NCBI GenBank assembly: GCA_016926235.1
Contig: JAFGOZ010000364.1
Span: 1 to 15,511 of the forward strand
Direction: 5' to 3'
DNA length: 15,511 bases
Origin: Bacteroidales bacterium
GTDB taxonomy: Bacteria > Bacteroidota > Bacteroidia > Bacteroidales > UBA10428
How positions within the stretch are numbered: position 1 is the stretch's first letter; the number at the start of each line of letters is the position of its first letter. The position numbers were made by a program, and so were the translations under genes. The notes under the pieces were generated by a model. The model saw only the letters and a list, made by a program, of their open reading frames with translations, was not told the origin of the DNA and did not search any database. Below are positions 7,846 through 15,176 of the stretch, one piece after another.

Positions 7846-7880
7846 CTTTAGTATTACTTTAGAATTTGCAAATACATTTG
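7846..7880 (+). promoter_or_regulatory. Autoregulatory promoter of the response regulator/kinase operon
   Basis: CTTTAG (7846-7851), 5 bases, CTTTAG (7857-7862), 10 bases, then TACATTTG (7873-7880), a perfect TAnnTTTG -7 box. Direct repeats one helical turn apart over the -35 region are the classic site for OmpR/PhoB-type activators. The leader to the ATG at 7897 would be only about 10 nt. The -33 TTTG element is replaced by the box pair, consistent with activator dependence (inference). Confidence 0.7.
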
Positions 7881-7896
7881 CAGTACAACATGACGG

Positions 7897-8574
7897 ATGA
7901 AAATATTAATCGTAGAAGATGAAAAGAACCTCCTGGAGAGCATGCTGAAATATCTTTCAGGGGAAAATTATATCTGTGAAGGGACCTCCGGCTTTCAATT
8001 GGCAGAGGACAAAATATATGTCAATGAATACGATGTATTTATCATTGACATTATGCTTCCCGATGGCAACGGATTGGATCTTGTTTCAAAAGTGAGGGAA
8101 AAGAATAGCGAAGCGGGAATTGTTATTATTTCAGCTAAAAACTCTCTGGACGATAAAATTGCCGGCCTGAATTCTGGTTCAGACGATTATATCACAAAAC
8201 CTTTCCATTTATCGGAACTGAATGCAAGGATTAAAGCCCTTCTACGCAGAAAATATTCAAAAGGTTCAAAAATACTCCGGGAAAATGAAATTTCGTTAGA
8301 CCTTGATGGTTTCAATGCTTCTGTAAATGAGGAAAATGTGGGTCTGACTATTAAGGAATTTCAATTACTGCACTACCTTATTGTAAACAAAGACAGGATA
8401 GTTCGGAAACAATCCATAGTAGAACATCTCTGGCCGGATGAATACGATTTTCACTCGTATGATTTTTTGTATACTCATGTTACAAACCTCAGAAAAAAAC
8501 TCACAAAAAAAGGTTGCAGGGATTATATAAATACTGTTTATGGAATAGGCTATAAATTTTCGGATGAAAAATAG
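7897..8574 (+). CDS. OmpR/PhoB-family two-component response regulator
   Basis: This 225-aa protein has two domains. The receiver (about 1-115) shows the acidic pocket E7-D8, phospho-acceptor D51 (FIIDIMLPDGNG), conserved Ser79 and Lys101 (ITKPF). The winged-helix DNA-binding domain (about 128-222) shows TIKEFQLLHYL, the recognition region HVTNLRKKL and the C-terminal hairpin VYGIGYKF. The length is normal for the family. Phosphorylation by the kinase encoded immediately downstream should drive dimerisation on tandem DNA repeats. Paired CTTTAG boxes sit in its own promoter, in the divergent lipoprotein promoter and before the exchanger operon, giving a candidate local regulon. An upstream ATG at 7890 is in another frame. 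The signal is unknown; calcium or envelope stress is a guess from the targets. Confidence 0.93.
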   Translation: MKILIVEDEKNLLESMLKYLSGENYICEGTSGFQLAEDKIYVNEYDVFIIDIMLPDGNGLDLVSKVREKNSEAGIVIISAKNSLDDKIAGLNSGSDDYITKPFHLSELNARIKALLRRKYSKGSKILRENEISLDLDGFNASVNEENVGLTIKEFQLLHYLIVNKDRIVRKQSIVEHLWPDEYDFHSYDFLYTHVTNLRKKLTKKGCRDYINTVYGIGYKFSDEK

Positions 8575-8646
8575 GATGGGAACTATATTGAAAGGGACTA
8601 ACCACGCACTTTTTAAAACCGTAAAAAGAATATGGAGGCCGGCAAC

Positions 8647-9915
8647 ATGAAGCTATTAAGGAAAACTTTTGGAGCCTACATTTTGGTTGCCTTGCCCGTT
8701 TTTGTTATTAGTATGGGTGGATTTTATTTTTTTCTGAAATACCTAATCACCCAACAAGTTGATGCATCGCTCAAACAAGACAAGCAGGAAATTACCGAAT
8801 TTGTAAATAATAACAAGAACGATGTTACCGAACTTTACAAGAACATATCCTGCAGCTACTATTTAAAAAAAATACCAAAGGATAGTATTGTTTTTGACAA
8901 AAGCCGGTTTATTGCAGTTTACGATAGTGTTGAGCAGGAATACGAACCCATCAGAGAATTACGTTCCTCGTTAATGATTAAAGGGAAAAATTACGCTATT
9001 ATCTTGCAGGAATCTTTCGTTGAAAGTGATTCCCTTATATACAGCATTGCATCTTTTGCCTTGATTTTGTTTATTATTCTGACCTTGGGGATTTCATTAG
9101 TTCAGGTATTTATTGCCAGGCAAATCTGGAAACCTTTCAAAAAAACCTTACGGAAAATCAGTCGTTTTAAGCCTGGTTTAAAGGGAATACCTGAATTTGA
9201 AAAAACCCCAATTGCCGAATTTACATTGCTTAACGAAGCCCTTTCAAAAATGATTGACCGTATTAATACCGACTTCGAACTTCAAAAAAAATTCATTGAT
9301 AATGTTTCGCATGAACTGCAAACGCCAATATCTGTGCTAAGTGCGCAGATTGAACTGCTTATCCAGGAAATTGAGCTGAAAGAAAGTTCGGCAGGTATTA
9401 TTAGTATCATTGAAGAAACCCTATACAAAATGAAAAGGGTAAACAAGGCATTGTTGCTTCTTTCTAAAATTGAAAATGAACAGTTCCTGTCAGCCCAGGA
9501 GGTTGATTTGGATAGCATAATTAAGCATTTTATATCAAGTCATGAAGAACAATTTAAAGTCAGGAATATTCATATTGAAACCAATAATATAAACAAGCTT
9601 AGTGTGAATATGAATCTTACCCTGGCAGAAATACTGATCGGGAACCTGTTGAGTAATTCTGTAAGGCACAATATTGAAAATGGCGAAATAAAAATTACGA
9701 TTACACAACACAGTTTATATATTTCAAACACAGGGAATGAACTGGCAACGGATCCAATGCTGCTATTTAATAAATACACTTACTCAGGAAATTCTGCTGC
9801 ATCAACGGGGCTGGGATTGTCAATCGTTAAAGAAATATGTAACAGGTATGGTTTTACAGTAATTTATACAAACAATAAAAATGTACATACCATACAAATT
9901 GATTTTGTTCGTTAA
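8647..9915 (+). CDS. Membrane sensor histidine kinase, partner of the upstream regulator
   Basis: The protein is 422 aa from the ATG at 8647, chosen because GGAGG (8635-8639) lies 7 bases before it. An alternative in-frame ATG at 8632 would add five residues. It has two membrane helices (about 9-31 and 132-156) bracketing a periplasmic domain of about 100 residues with no recognisable fold. A cytoplasmic linker, a HisKA dimerisation domain with the phospho-acceptor His at about 222 (NVSHELQTPISV), and an HATPase domain follow. In the latter the N box reads NLLSNSVRHN and the G2 box GLGLSIV. The G1 box reads SNTG where DxG is usual, a variation seen in compact Bacteroidota kinases. It follows the regulator gene by about 70 bases, presumably on one transcript. 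It should autophosphorylate and pass phosphate to D51 of that regulator. Confidence 0.92.
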   Translation: MKLLRKTFGAYILVALPVFVISMGGFYFFLKYLITQQVDASLKQDKQEITEFVNNNKNDVTELYKNISCSYYLKKIPKDSIVFDKSRFIAVYDSVEQEYEPIRELRSSLMIKGKNYAIILQESFVESDSLIYSIASFALILFIILTLGISLVQVFIARQIWKPFKKTLRKISRFKPGLKGIPEFEKTPIAEFTLLNEALSKMIDRINTDFELQKKFIDNVSHELQTPISVLSAQIELLIQEIELKESSAGIISIIEETLYKMKRVNKALLLLSKIENEQFLSAQEVDLDSIIKHFISSHEEQFKVRNIHIETNNINKLSVNMNLTLAEILIGNLLSNSVRHNIENGEIKITITQHSLYISNTGNELATDPMLLFNKYTYSGNSAASTGLGLSIVKEICNRYGFTVIYTNNKNVHTIQIDFVR

Positions 9916-9938
9916 CTTAGATATAACCTAAACAGGAA

Positions 9939-9955
9939 TAACCCAAAAATGGTTA
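9939..9955 (+). terminator. Weak hairpin after the kinase gene
   Basis: TAACC and GGTTA form a 5-bp stem with a 7-base loop, followed by T-rich sequence (GTTTATTTGTTTGG). It could partly terminate the regulator/kinase transcript before the next promoter. The stem is short, so the call is tentative. Confidence 0.25.
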
Positions 9956-9991
9956 GTTTATTTGTTTGGTTTTGGATTTGTTCAAGTTGGG

Positions 9992-10026
9992 CTTTAGATT
10001 CACTTTAGATTTTGAAAATACATTTG
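9992..10026 (+). promoter_or_regulatory. Regulated promoter of the Ca2+ exchanger operon
   Basis: CTTTAG (9992-9997), 5 bases, CTTTAG (10003-10008), 10 bases, then TACATTTG (10019-10026). Spacing is identical to the promoter at 7846. Similarity also continues between the boxes and past the -7 element (AAATACATTTGCA is shared), so the two promoters look duplicated or strongly constrained. The leader to the ATG at 10046 would be about 13 nt. This links the exchanger operon to the adjacent two-component system. Confidence 0.7.
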
Positions 10027-10045
10027 CATTTCAAATAATGCATTG

Positions 10046-11026
10046 ATGGGTACATATTCAATATATACATACCTGCTGTTTTTGGCAGGATTTTTAATTT
10101 TAATAAAAGGGGCCGACTTACTTATAAAGGGTGGGGTTGGTGTCGCCAAACGTTTTGGTTTATCCGAGCATTTCATTGGACTAACCATTGTTTCTTTTGG
10201 TACATCCATGCCCGAATTTATAGTAAGTTTTATAGCTGCCTTGAATGGCAATAACCAGATTGCAGTGGGGAATGTTTTGGGGAGCAATATTGCCAACACC
10301 TTGCTTATTACCGGCGTTTGTGCCCTTTTAATTGCTGTTCCCGTAAAAAAGAGTACCCTCAGGTTTGAAATTCCGCTCTCAATAGTGTCCGTCCTTTTGC
10401 TGGGCTTGTTTTCATATATTAATTTTTTTGGAAAATATGTTGATTCCATTGTGGCCTGGGAGGGATTTGTACTTCTGGTTGTATTCTTTTATTTTATCCG
10501 AAGAAGTTTTAAAGATTCCAGAGAAGAAGAGAAGGATTTCAAAAAAGATAAGCAGACAAAAATAGTCCCTTTTGTTATTTTAGTTGTATTGGGGGTTGCT
10601 GGTCTATTTTTTGGCGGTAAATGGATAGTAGGCAGTTCCGTAATTATTGCGGGACATTTTGGAATCAGCCAGACATTTATTGGGTTAACCGTGGTTGCTT
10701 TCGGCACTTCTTTACCCGAGCTGGTTACCTCTGTTATTGCAGCACTCAAAAAAAACAACGGAATTGCAATCGGAAATATCATTGGCTCAAACATTTTTAA
10801 TATCCTTTGGATTATTGGATTTACATCGTTTATAAAACCAATTGGGATAAACAGTTTAAATTATTCCGATATGCTAATTGTTGCCTTATCGGCTATTTTA
10901 ATTATTGTATTTGTAATTGCCAATAAATCCAGAACATTGCACAAATCGGGGGGTATCGTTCTGGCAGGAAGCTATTTGCTATATATTGTTTATCTGTTGA
11001 ACAGGGAAAATATCGTGTCATGGTAG
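10046..11026 (+). CDS. Na+/Ca2+ exchanger family protein (CaCA, YrbG-like)
   Basis: This 326-aa inner-membrane antiporter has about ten hydrophobic helices in two homologous halves. Each half carries the family alpha-repeat: SFGTSMPE (50-57) with GNVLGSNIAN (75-84), and AFGTSLPE (219-226) with GNIIGSNIFN (243-252). The Glu of each PE pair is a key cation-coordinating residue. A charged cytoplasmic loop (about 152-172) separates the halves. The expected role is calcium extrusion driven by Na+ or H+. I use the ATG at 10046; a TTG one codon earlier is in frame but less likely. It is the first gene of a four-gene block and overlaps the next gene by 7 bases. The CTTTAG promoter suggests control by the neighbouring two-component system. 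Confidence 0.92.
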   Translation: MGTYSIYTYLLFLAGFLILIKGADLLIKGGVGVAKRFGLSEHFIGLTIVSFGTSMPEFIVSFIAALNGNNQIAVGNVLGSNIANTLLITGVCALLIAVPVKKSTLRFEIPLSIVSVLLLGLFSYINFFGKYVDSIVAWEGFVLLVVFFYFIRRSFKDSREEEKDFKKDKQTKIVPFVILVVLGVAGLFFGGKWIVGSSVIIAGHFGISQTFIGLTVVAFGTSLPELVTSVIAALKKNNGIAIGNIIGSNIFNILWIIGFTSFIKPIGINSLNYSDMLIVALSAILIIVFVIANKSRTLHKSGGIVLAGSYLLYIVYLLNRENIVSW

Positions 11027-11265
11027 TTAAAAATATCTTGTTAAAATTAATGGTATCGGCATTTATCGTTTTTTCAATTGCATTTAATCTGTATGGCATA
11101 ACAAATCAATTTCCATATATAGTTAATAAGCCTTCTCTTGAAATAGTTGATCTTGTGATTGATATAGAATGGAAGTTTAAAATCTCCATCTCCCATGAAG
11201 AACAAAAGAAGATTGAAACTATCGGTAATGTGTTAATTTTAATTGGAAAATATCAACGAATTTAA
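11020..11265 (+). CDS. Small membrane-anchored protein with half acyl-carrier-protein signature
   Basis: This 81-aa protein has an N-terminal hydrophobic helix (about 5-26) that could be an anchor or uncleaved signal. From residue 38 it reads PSLEIVDLVIDIEWKFKI and then SHEEQKKIETIGNVLILI. This closely tracks helices II-IV of acyl carrier proteins (DSLDxVELVMxLEExFxIEI, DEExEKIxTVGDVVxYI). Ser39 aligns with the phosphopantetheine-bearing Ser, although the preceding Asp is Pro. Helix I of a normal ACP is missing, with the membrane segment in its place. The gene overlaps the exchanger stop by 7 bases and is 11 bases from the glycosyltransferase, so it is co-transcribed. It may be a degenerate ACP, a membrane-tethered carrier, or an unrelated helical protein that happens to match. 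No close family is recognised. Confidence 0.65.
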   Translation: MVVKNILLKLMVSAFIVFSIAFNLYGITNQFPYIVNKPSLEIVDLVIDIEWKFKISISHEEQKKIETIGNVLILIGKYQRI

Positions 11266-11276
11266 TTTAATACCTG

Positions 11277-12023
11277 GTGAATAATACAGAAAACGAATTT
11301 TTAAGCATCATTATAATAGCATATAACGAAGAAAAATACCTTCCCAGACTCTTAGATACCCTTGCTAAACAGACCAATCAAAATTTTGAAATTATTATTG
11401 TTGACAGCAACTCAACGGATAATACAATTCAAAAGGCCAAAGACTATCAGCACAGATTTCAACAAATTAAAATACTAGTGCTTGATGAGCCCAATGGTCC
11501 GGCATTTGGAAGAAACCAAGGGGCTTTAGTAGCAAAATACGAACGCCTGTTATTTTTGGATGCAGACACGAGTTTAAAGCCCAATTTTATTGAACGGATA
11601 TTGAAAAGCCTGAAAAGAAATAAGGCAGATGTTGCAACCTGTCCAATCCGAATTGCAGAGGGGAGTCTTGTCTCCAACATGGGAGCAGTATTTCTGAACT
11701 TTTTTATGATTGGTTTAAAACCAGTTTATTCTTCAGCGTATGGAGCATGTTTTATCTCTACACGAACAATTCATGCTGAATTGAATGGTTTTAGAGAAGA
11801 TCTTGCTGTATGCGAAGATTGCAACTATGTAAAGCGGGCACGACGATTGCATCACTATAAATTCAGGATATTAACCCCCTTGTTTTATACTTCCGACCGC
11901 AGGGCTAAAAATGAGGGTGGATTGAGCTTTATGCTTAAATACATAAAAATTCACTTAAGAAGAATATTCACAAAAAAAGAAATCAAAAAAGGAGAAATTA
12001 CATACAATTATGGAGAATTTTAA
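11277..12023 (+). CDS. Family 2 glycosyltransferase
   Basis: This 248-aa cytoplasmic or membrane-associated GT-A-fold enzyme starts at a GTG, 11 bases after the ACP-like gene. The N-terminal nucleotide-binding region reads LSIIIIAYNEEKYLPRLL (9-26) and VDSNSTDNT (42-50). The metal-binding DxD motif is D95-A-D97 (FLDADTSLKPNFI). GPAFGRNQGA (74-83) is the usual helix before it. An acceptor-side acidic motif appears in FREDLAVCEDCNY. A hydrophobic patch around VFLNFFMIGL may touch the membrane. It should move a sugar from a nucleotide donor, or possibly from a lipid-linked sugar, to an unknown acceptor. Its neighbours, a lipid-phosphate enzyme (14-bp overlap) and an ACP-like protein, point to a lipid acceptor. 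That is inference. Confidence 0.88.
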   Translation: MNNTENEFLSIIIIAYNEEKYLPRLLDTLAKQTNQNFEIIIVDSNSTDNTIQKAKDYQHRFQQIKILVLDEPNGPAFGRNQGALVAKYERLLFLDADTSLKPNFIERILKSLKRNKADVATCPIRIAEGSLVSNMGAVFLNFFMIGLKPVYSSAYGACFISTRTIHAELNGFREDLAVCEDCNYVKRARRLHHYKFRILTPLFYTSDRRAKNEGGLSFMLKYIKIHLRRIFTKKEIKKGEITYNYGEF

Positions 12024-12702
12024 AACACCGGCAATTAAAAAAAAATGGTTATTGAAGTTTATTGAAGTAATTGATGAATTAATCAGTTTATTACGCAACA
12101 AGAAATTTTATATTGGAATAGCATTCCTGTTTGGTGGAATTCAACTGAATTTCGTATCCCAAACCTATCTTCATAATTATATGGTGGAGGGTAAAGCGCT
12201 TCCGGTTCTTTCTGACCTTATTCTGGATAATTTACCCTATTGGGATGTGGATTATTTGTACGATATCTTCAGTCTGGTTTCTGTGTTTGTTTTTATTGTA
12301 TATGTTTTGCATAAACGTGAATATAATAAAGTTCCTTATTTCCTGTTGTTATGCGGTATTTTTCATACTATACGGGCAATTTTTATAGTTCTTACGCCTT
12401 TTGGAAATCCTCCACTGTTCGATGGAACCGAGGGGCCGTTTAATGGTTTTTCGAAATACGAGTTGGGGGTTTACCCATCAGGACATACCGGAATCGCATA
12501 CATGTACTTTATCCTGGCAAAAGACAGGCGATACAGGTTGGTTCTCTTGTTTAGTGTGTTGGTAATTATTGCAGCCTTGTTCTTATCCCGTGGCCATTAT
12601 AGTATCGATGTTTTATCGGGTATATTTTTTGCTTTTGCCATCAAAGCGTATGGAGACAAATATATTTCCGGATTAATGATAAATGAAAACAGGAGGGAAT
12701 GA
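12010..12702 (+). CDS. PAP2_C/sphingomyelin-synthase-like membrane phosphotransferase
   Basis: This 230-aa protein has about six membrane helices. The catalytic motifs are YPSGHTGIAY (155-164, His159) and SRGHYSIDVLSG (193-204, His196 and Asp200). This is the His-His-Asp arrangement of the PAP2 superfamily. Other points favour the sphingomyelin/ceramide phosphotransferase branch (PAP2_C) over ordinary phosphatidate phosphatases: HYxxDV after the second His, the LPYWDVDYLYDI segment (75-86), and IRAIFIVLTPFGNPP (121-135). Many Bacteroidota make sphingolipids, so a ceramide headgroup transfer is plausible but unproven. A lipid phosphatase is the alternative. It overlaps the glycosyltransferase gene by 14 bases, so the two are translationally coupled. 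It ends 39 bases before a convergent gene, with no clear terminator between them. Confidence 0.85.
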   Translation: MENFKTPAIKKKWLLKFIEVIDELISLLRNKKFYIGIAFLFGGIQLNFVSQTYLHNYMVEGKALPVLSDLILDNLPYWDVDYLYDIFSLVSVFVFIVYVLHKREYNKVPYFLLLCGIFHTIRAIFIVLTPFGNPPLFDGTEGPFNGFSKYELGVYPSGHTGIAYMYFILAKDRRYRLVLLFSVLVIIAALFLSRGHYSIDVLSGIFFAFAIKAYGDKYISGLMINENRRE

Positions 12703-12741
12703 TATTTTAAAGTATTTAGCCTTGTAGTATTTGTAATTTTT

Positions 12742-13422
12742 TTACTCCAAAAACTTCTCAATATCCATTACATTGCCAAAAATTACCATAATTGCATCCT
12801 TGCTTAACACCGTATCTGCTTTTGCAATACCTTTAACTTCCATTCTGGACTGCTTTATCCCCAGAAAGTTTCTTTTATACGCTTTTGATATCATAGCTAA
12901 AACAGTAATGTTGTAACCTGATCGAATGTCTGTTTCGTTTAAGATCATCCCTTCATATCTTTCAGGCACATCGACTTTTACTATGCTATATTCATCAGAG
13001 AGTTCGAAAGAGTCTATCAAACCTTCGGTAGTAATACTCTTTGCAAGTTTCTCTGCCGAGTCTTGTTCAGGGTGAACAATTTCATCTATACCCATTGCAT
13101 TAAGCACTGTTTCCTGTGTTTCAGATACAGCCCTGCCAATTATTCTCTTGGCATTCAGTTGTTTCATAATTGCTGTGGCCATAATTGAATTTCCTTCATG
13201 CTCTCCAATACTGATTATAACCACATCTGCATCTTTTACGGGTAATTCTTTGGCTGAATGAATATCTGCACAGTTTGCGCAAATGGTATGGGTAATATCA
13301 TTTTTAAGCATTTCAACTTTTGACATACTGCTATCAACACCTATAACTTCATGACCGAGTTGCGTAAGTCTTACTGCCAGCGCAGCGCCAAAATTACCGA
13401 GACCAACTACTAAAAAGTTCAT
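12742..13422 (-). CDS. trkA: TrkA/KtrA-type K+ channel regulatory subunit (RCK domain)
   Basis: This 226-aa cytoplasmic protein forms the gating ring of a K+ uptake system. The RCK_N Rossmann domain (1-about 125) has the nucleotide-binding VGLGNFGAALAVRL (6-19) and Asp30 at the end of the second strand (VIGVD), suited to NAD(H) or a related adenine nucleotide. The RCK_C ligand-binding domain covers about 140-226. A single RCK_N/RCK_C unit, half the size of E. coli TrkA, matches the KtrA/short TrkA class. It starts 11 bases after the end of the pore subunit gene, a standard operon pairing. Confidence 0.92.
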   Translation of the reverse strand: MNFLVVGLGNFGAALAVRLTQLGHEVIGVDSSMSKVEMLKNDITHTICANCADIHSAKELPVKDADVVIISIGEHEGNSIMATAIMKQLNAKRIIGRAVSETQETVLNAMGIDEIVHPEQDSAEKLAKSITTEGLIDSFELSDEYSIVKVDVPERYEGMILNETDIRSGYNITVLAMISKAYKRNFLGIKQSRMEVKGIAKADTVLSKDAIMVIFGNVMDIEKFLE

Positions 13423-13433
13423 AGTATAAATTT

Positions 13434-15176
13434 TTAATTTATTAAAATACTTTCGGATGGATATTGAAACAATTTCCCCTTTGATTTTCTGATAAATGCC
13501 GATAAGAAAGTTAAAGCACCTACCCTTCCAATAAACATTGTAAACGAAATTATGTATTTACCGGTAACCGATAAATCGCCGGTAATACCACGGCTCAAAC
13601 CTACTGTACTAAATGCCGAAAAGACCTCAAACATCAGGTCGGTGGCATTTTTATCGGGTTCCGATTTTAATAAGATAATTATGACCAGGCCAATAATTAA
13701 CAAAGCTAAAAACATAAAAGCAAAGGAACGTCGGATAGATGTTTCAGGGATTTGCCTGCGATTTAGTTCCACTTTCTGTTTTCCTCTTGCGAGACTTGCA
13801 ATATTAAGAATAGCCAGGGCAATTGTGCTGGTTTTTATACCTCCTCCTGTTGATGCGGGTGATGCCCCTATCCACATAAGCAGAATAATAAACATTGCTG
13901 TTGGAATGTAGATTGCTGAGGTGTCAACTGTATTGAATCCTGCTGTACGTGGGGTTGCTGCACAAAAAAAAGCAGTTATAAATTTCCCAAGTCCTTTATG
14001 TTCAGCTAAGGTATTGTTATACTCCAGTAAAAAGAACATAACTGTACCAACAATTAAGAGAATGAGCGTAGTATAAAGAACCAGCCTGGTGTTCAGTGAA
14101 AATACATGGGCCTGGTGAATTGTTTTTCTATGTTTGTGTAAAGGGTGTAGGTGATTTATAAACCAATGTTTAAGCCAGCTAAACAGATTTATAATAACCG
14201 GAAAACCCAGTCCGCCAACAATAAATAGCAATGCTATGGTTACATGCAAAAAATAGTTAAATCTGAAATTTATGTCATAAAAACTGTCTGCTAGCGTTGA
14301 AAAACCAGCATTACAAAAAGCTGAAATGGCATGAAAAACTGAAAAAAATAAGGTTTCTGATTGTTCATAACCGGATAGGTAACGGATATTTATGTATATG
14401 AGAACAACCCCAATCAATTCTACAAAAAAGGTAAAAAAAAGTATCTTTTTCAAAGTACCGATAACCTCTGCTATTTTATTTTCATTTGTAAGGTTGCCCA
14501 CTAAGACAAGATTTTGATAGGAGACACCTCCCATAAAAAAATAAGCAAAAAAGCTGGTGAAGGTCATTATTCCAATGCCTCCCAGTTGAATCAGCACCAG
14601 TATTATTGACTGCCCGAAAACTGTAAAACAGGAACCTGTATCAACCACAATTAAACCGGTTACACAAACCGCACTGGTTGAAGTAAACAGGGCATCAATA
14701 AATGAAATTCCTGAGTAGCTTGCCCGTGGCAGCATAAGCATAACTGTTCCCGCTACAACCAGTAAAGCAAAACTAAAGATAAAAATAGCTGCTGGATTAG
14801 CATGTTTATAGCGCCAGTTCAACCTCATGCCCGAAAACTCCCGAACGAGGCTCGTTGTAATTGCTATGAATAACCAGATTTTATAATTTGCAGCCCCATT
14901 CGATAGTTCACCGAAGGGAATTGTAACCAATAGATAATTGTAAAAACCCCATAAAACCAGCTCATTTATCCATATCCTTAGTTTTGGATAGTCTTTAAAA
15001 TCAACAATATATTTAATGGGGATAAAAACGATGATTCCCAAGAGGTAAATGAAATAGGAATAATTCAGAACCTTTAAAGTTTTTGCGTCCTGGTAAAATC
15101 CAACATCAAACAGCATGGTAAGCATTGCCATGATGCTGATAAAAAGAGCACCATATTTTAAAGTATGCTTGTTCAC
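13434..15176 (-). CDS. trkH: TrkH/KtrB-family K+ uptake channel subunit
   Basis: This 580-aa polytopic membrane protein has the four pore-loop repeats of the Trk/Ktr/HKT superfamily. Filter-region signatures are at 169-180 (AVCVTGLIVVDT), 287-293 (FCNAGFS), 408-417 (TPRTAGFNTV) and 522-530 (FSTVGLSRG). The conserved TGGGIKTSTIA loop is at 443-453. About 100 extra N-terminal residues add hydrophobic helices before the core. It carries K+ (perhaps with Na+) inward, gated by the downstream TrkA protein. The start is a GTG overlapping the upstream antiporter's TAG stop by one base (TAGTG), indicating translational coupling. Confidence 0.93.
   Translation of the reverse strand: MNKHTLKYGALFISIMAMLTMLFDVGFYQDAKTLKVLNYSYFIYLLGIIVFIPIKYIVDFKDYPKLRIWINELVLWGFYNYLLVTIPFGELSNGAANYKIWLFIAITTSLVREFSGMRLNWRYKHANPAAIFIFSFALLVVAGTVMLMLPRASYSGISFIDALFTSTSAVCVTGLIVVDTGSCFTVFGQSIILVLIQLGGIGIMTFTSFFAYFFMGGVSYQNLVLVGNLTNENKIAEVIGTLKKILFFTFFVELIGVVLIYINIRYLSGYEQSETLFFSVFHAISAFCNAGFSTLADSFYDINFRFNYFLHVTIALLFIVGGLGFPVIINLFSWLKHWFINHLHPLHKHRKTIHQAHVFSLNTRLVLYTTLILLIVGTVMFFLLEYNNTLAEHKGLGKFITAFFCAATPRTAGFNTVDTSAIYIPTAMFIILLMWIGASPASTGGGIKTSTIALAILNIASLARGKQKVELNRRQIPETSIRRSFAFMFLALLIIGLVIIILLKSEPDKNATDLMFEVFSAFSTVGLSRGITGDLSVTGKYIISFTMFIGRVGALTFLSAFIRKSKGKLFQYPSESILIN

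Noticed and set aside
12703..12741. Possible bidirectional terminator between the convergent PAP2 and trkA genes
   Set aside because: The repeated AGTATTT units are direct, not inverted, so no stable hairpin forms.
13552..13911. 119-aa + strand open frame opposite trkH
   Set aside because: It is antisense to the pore-loop coding region, whose protein motifs are unmistakable.
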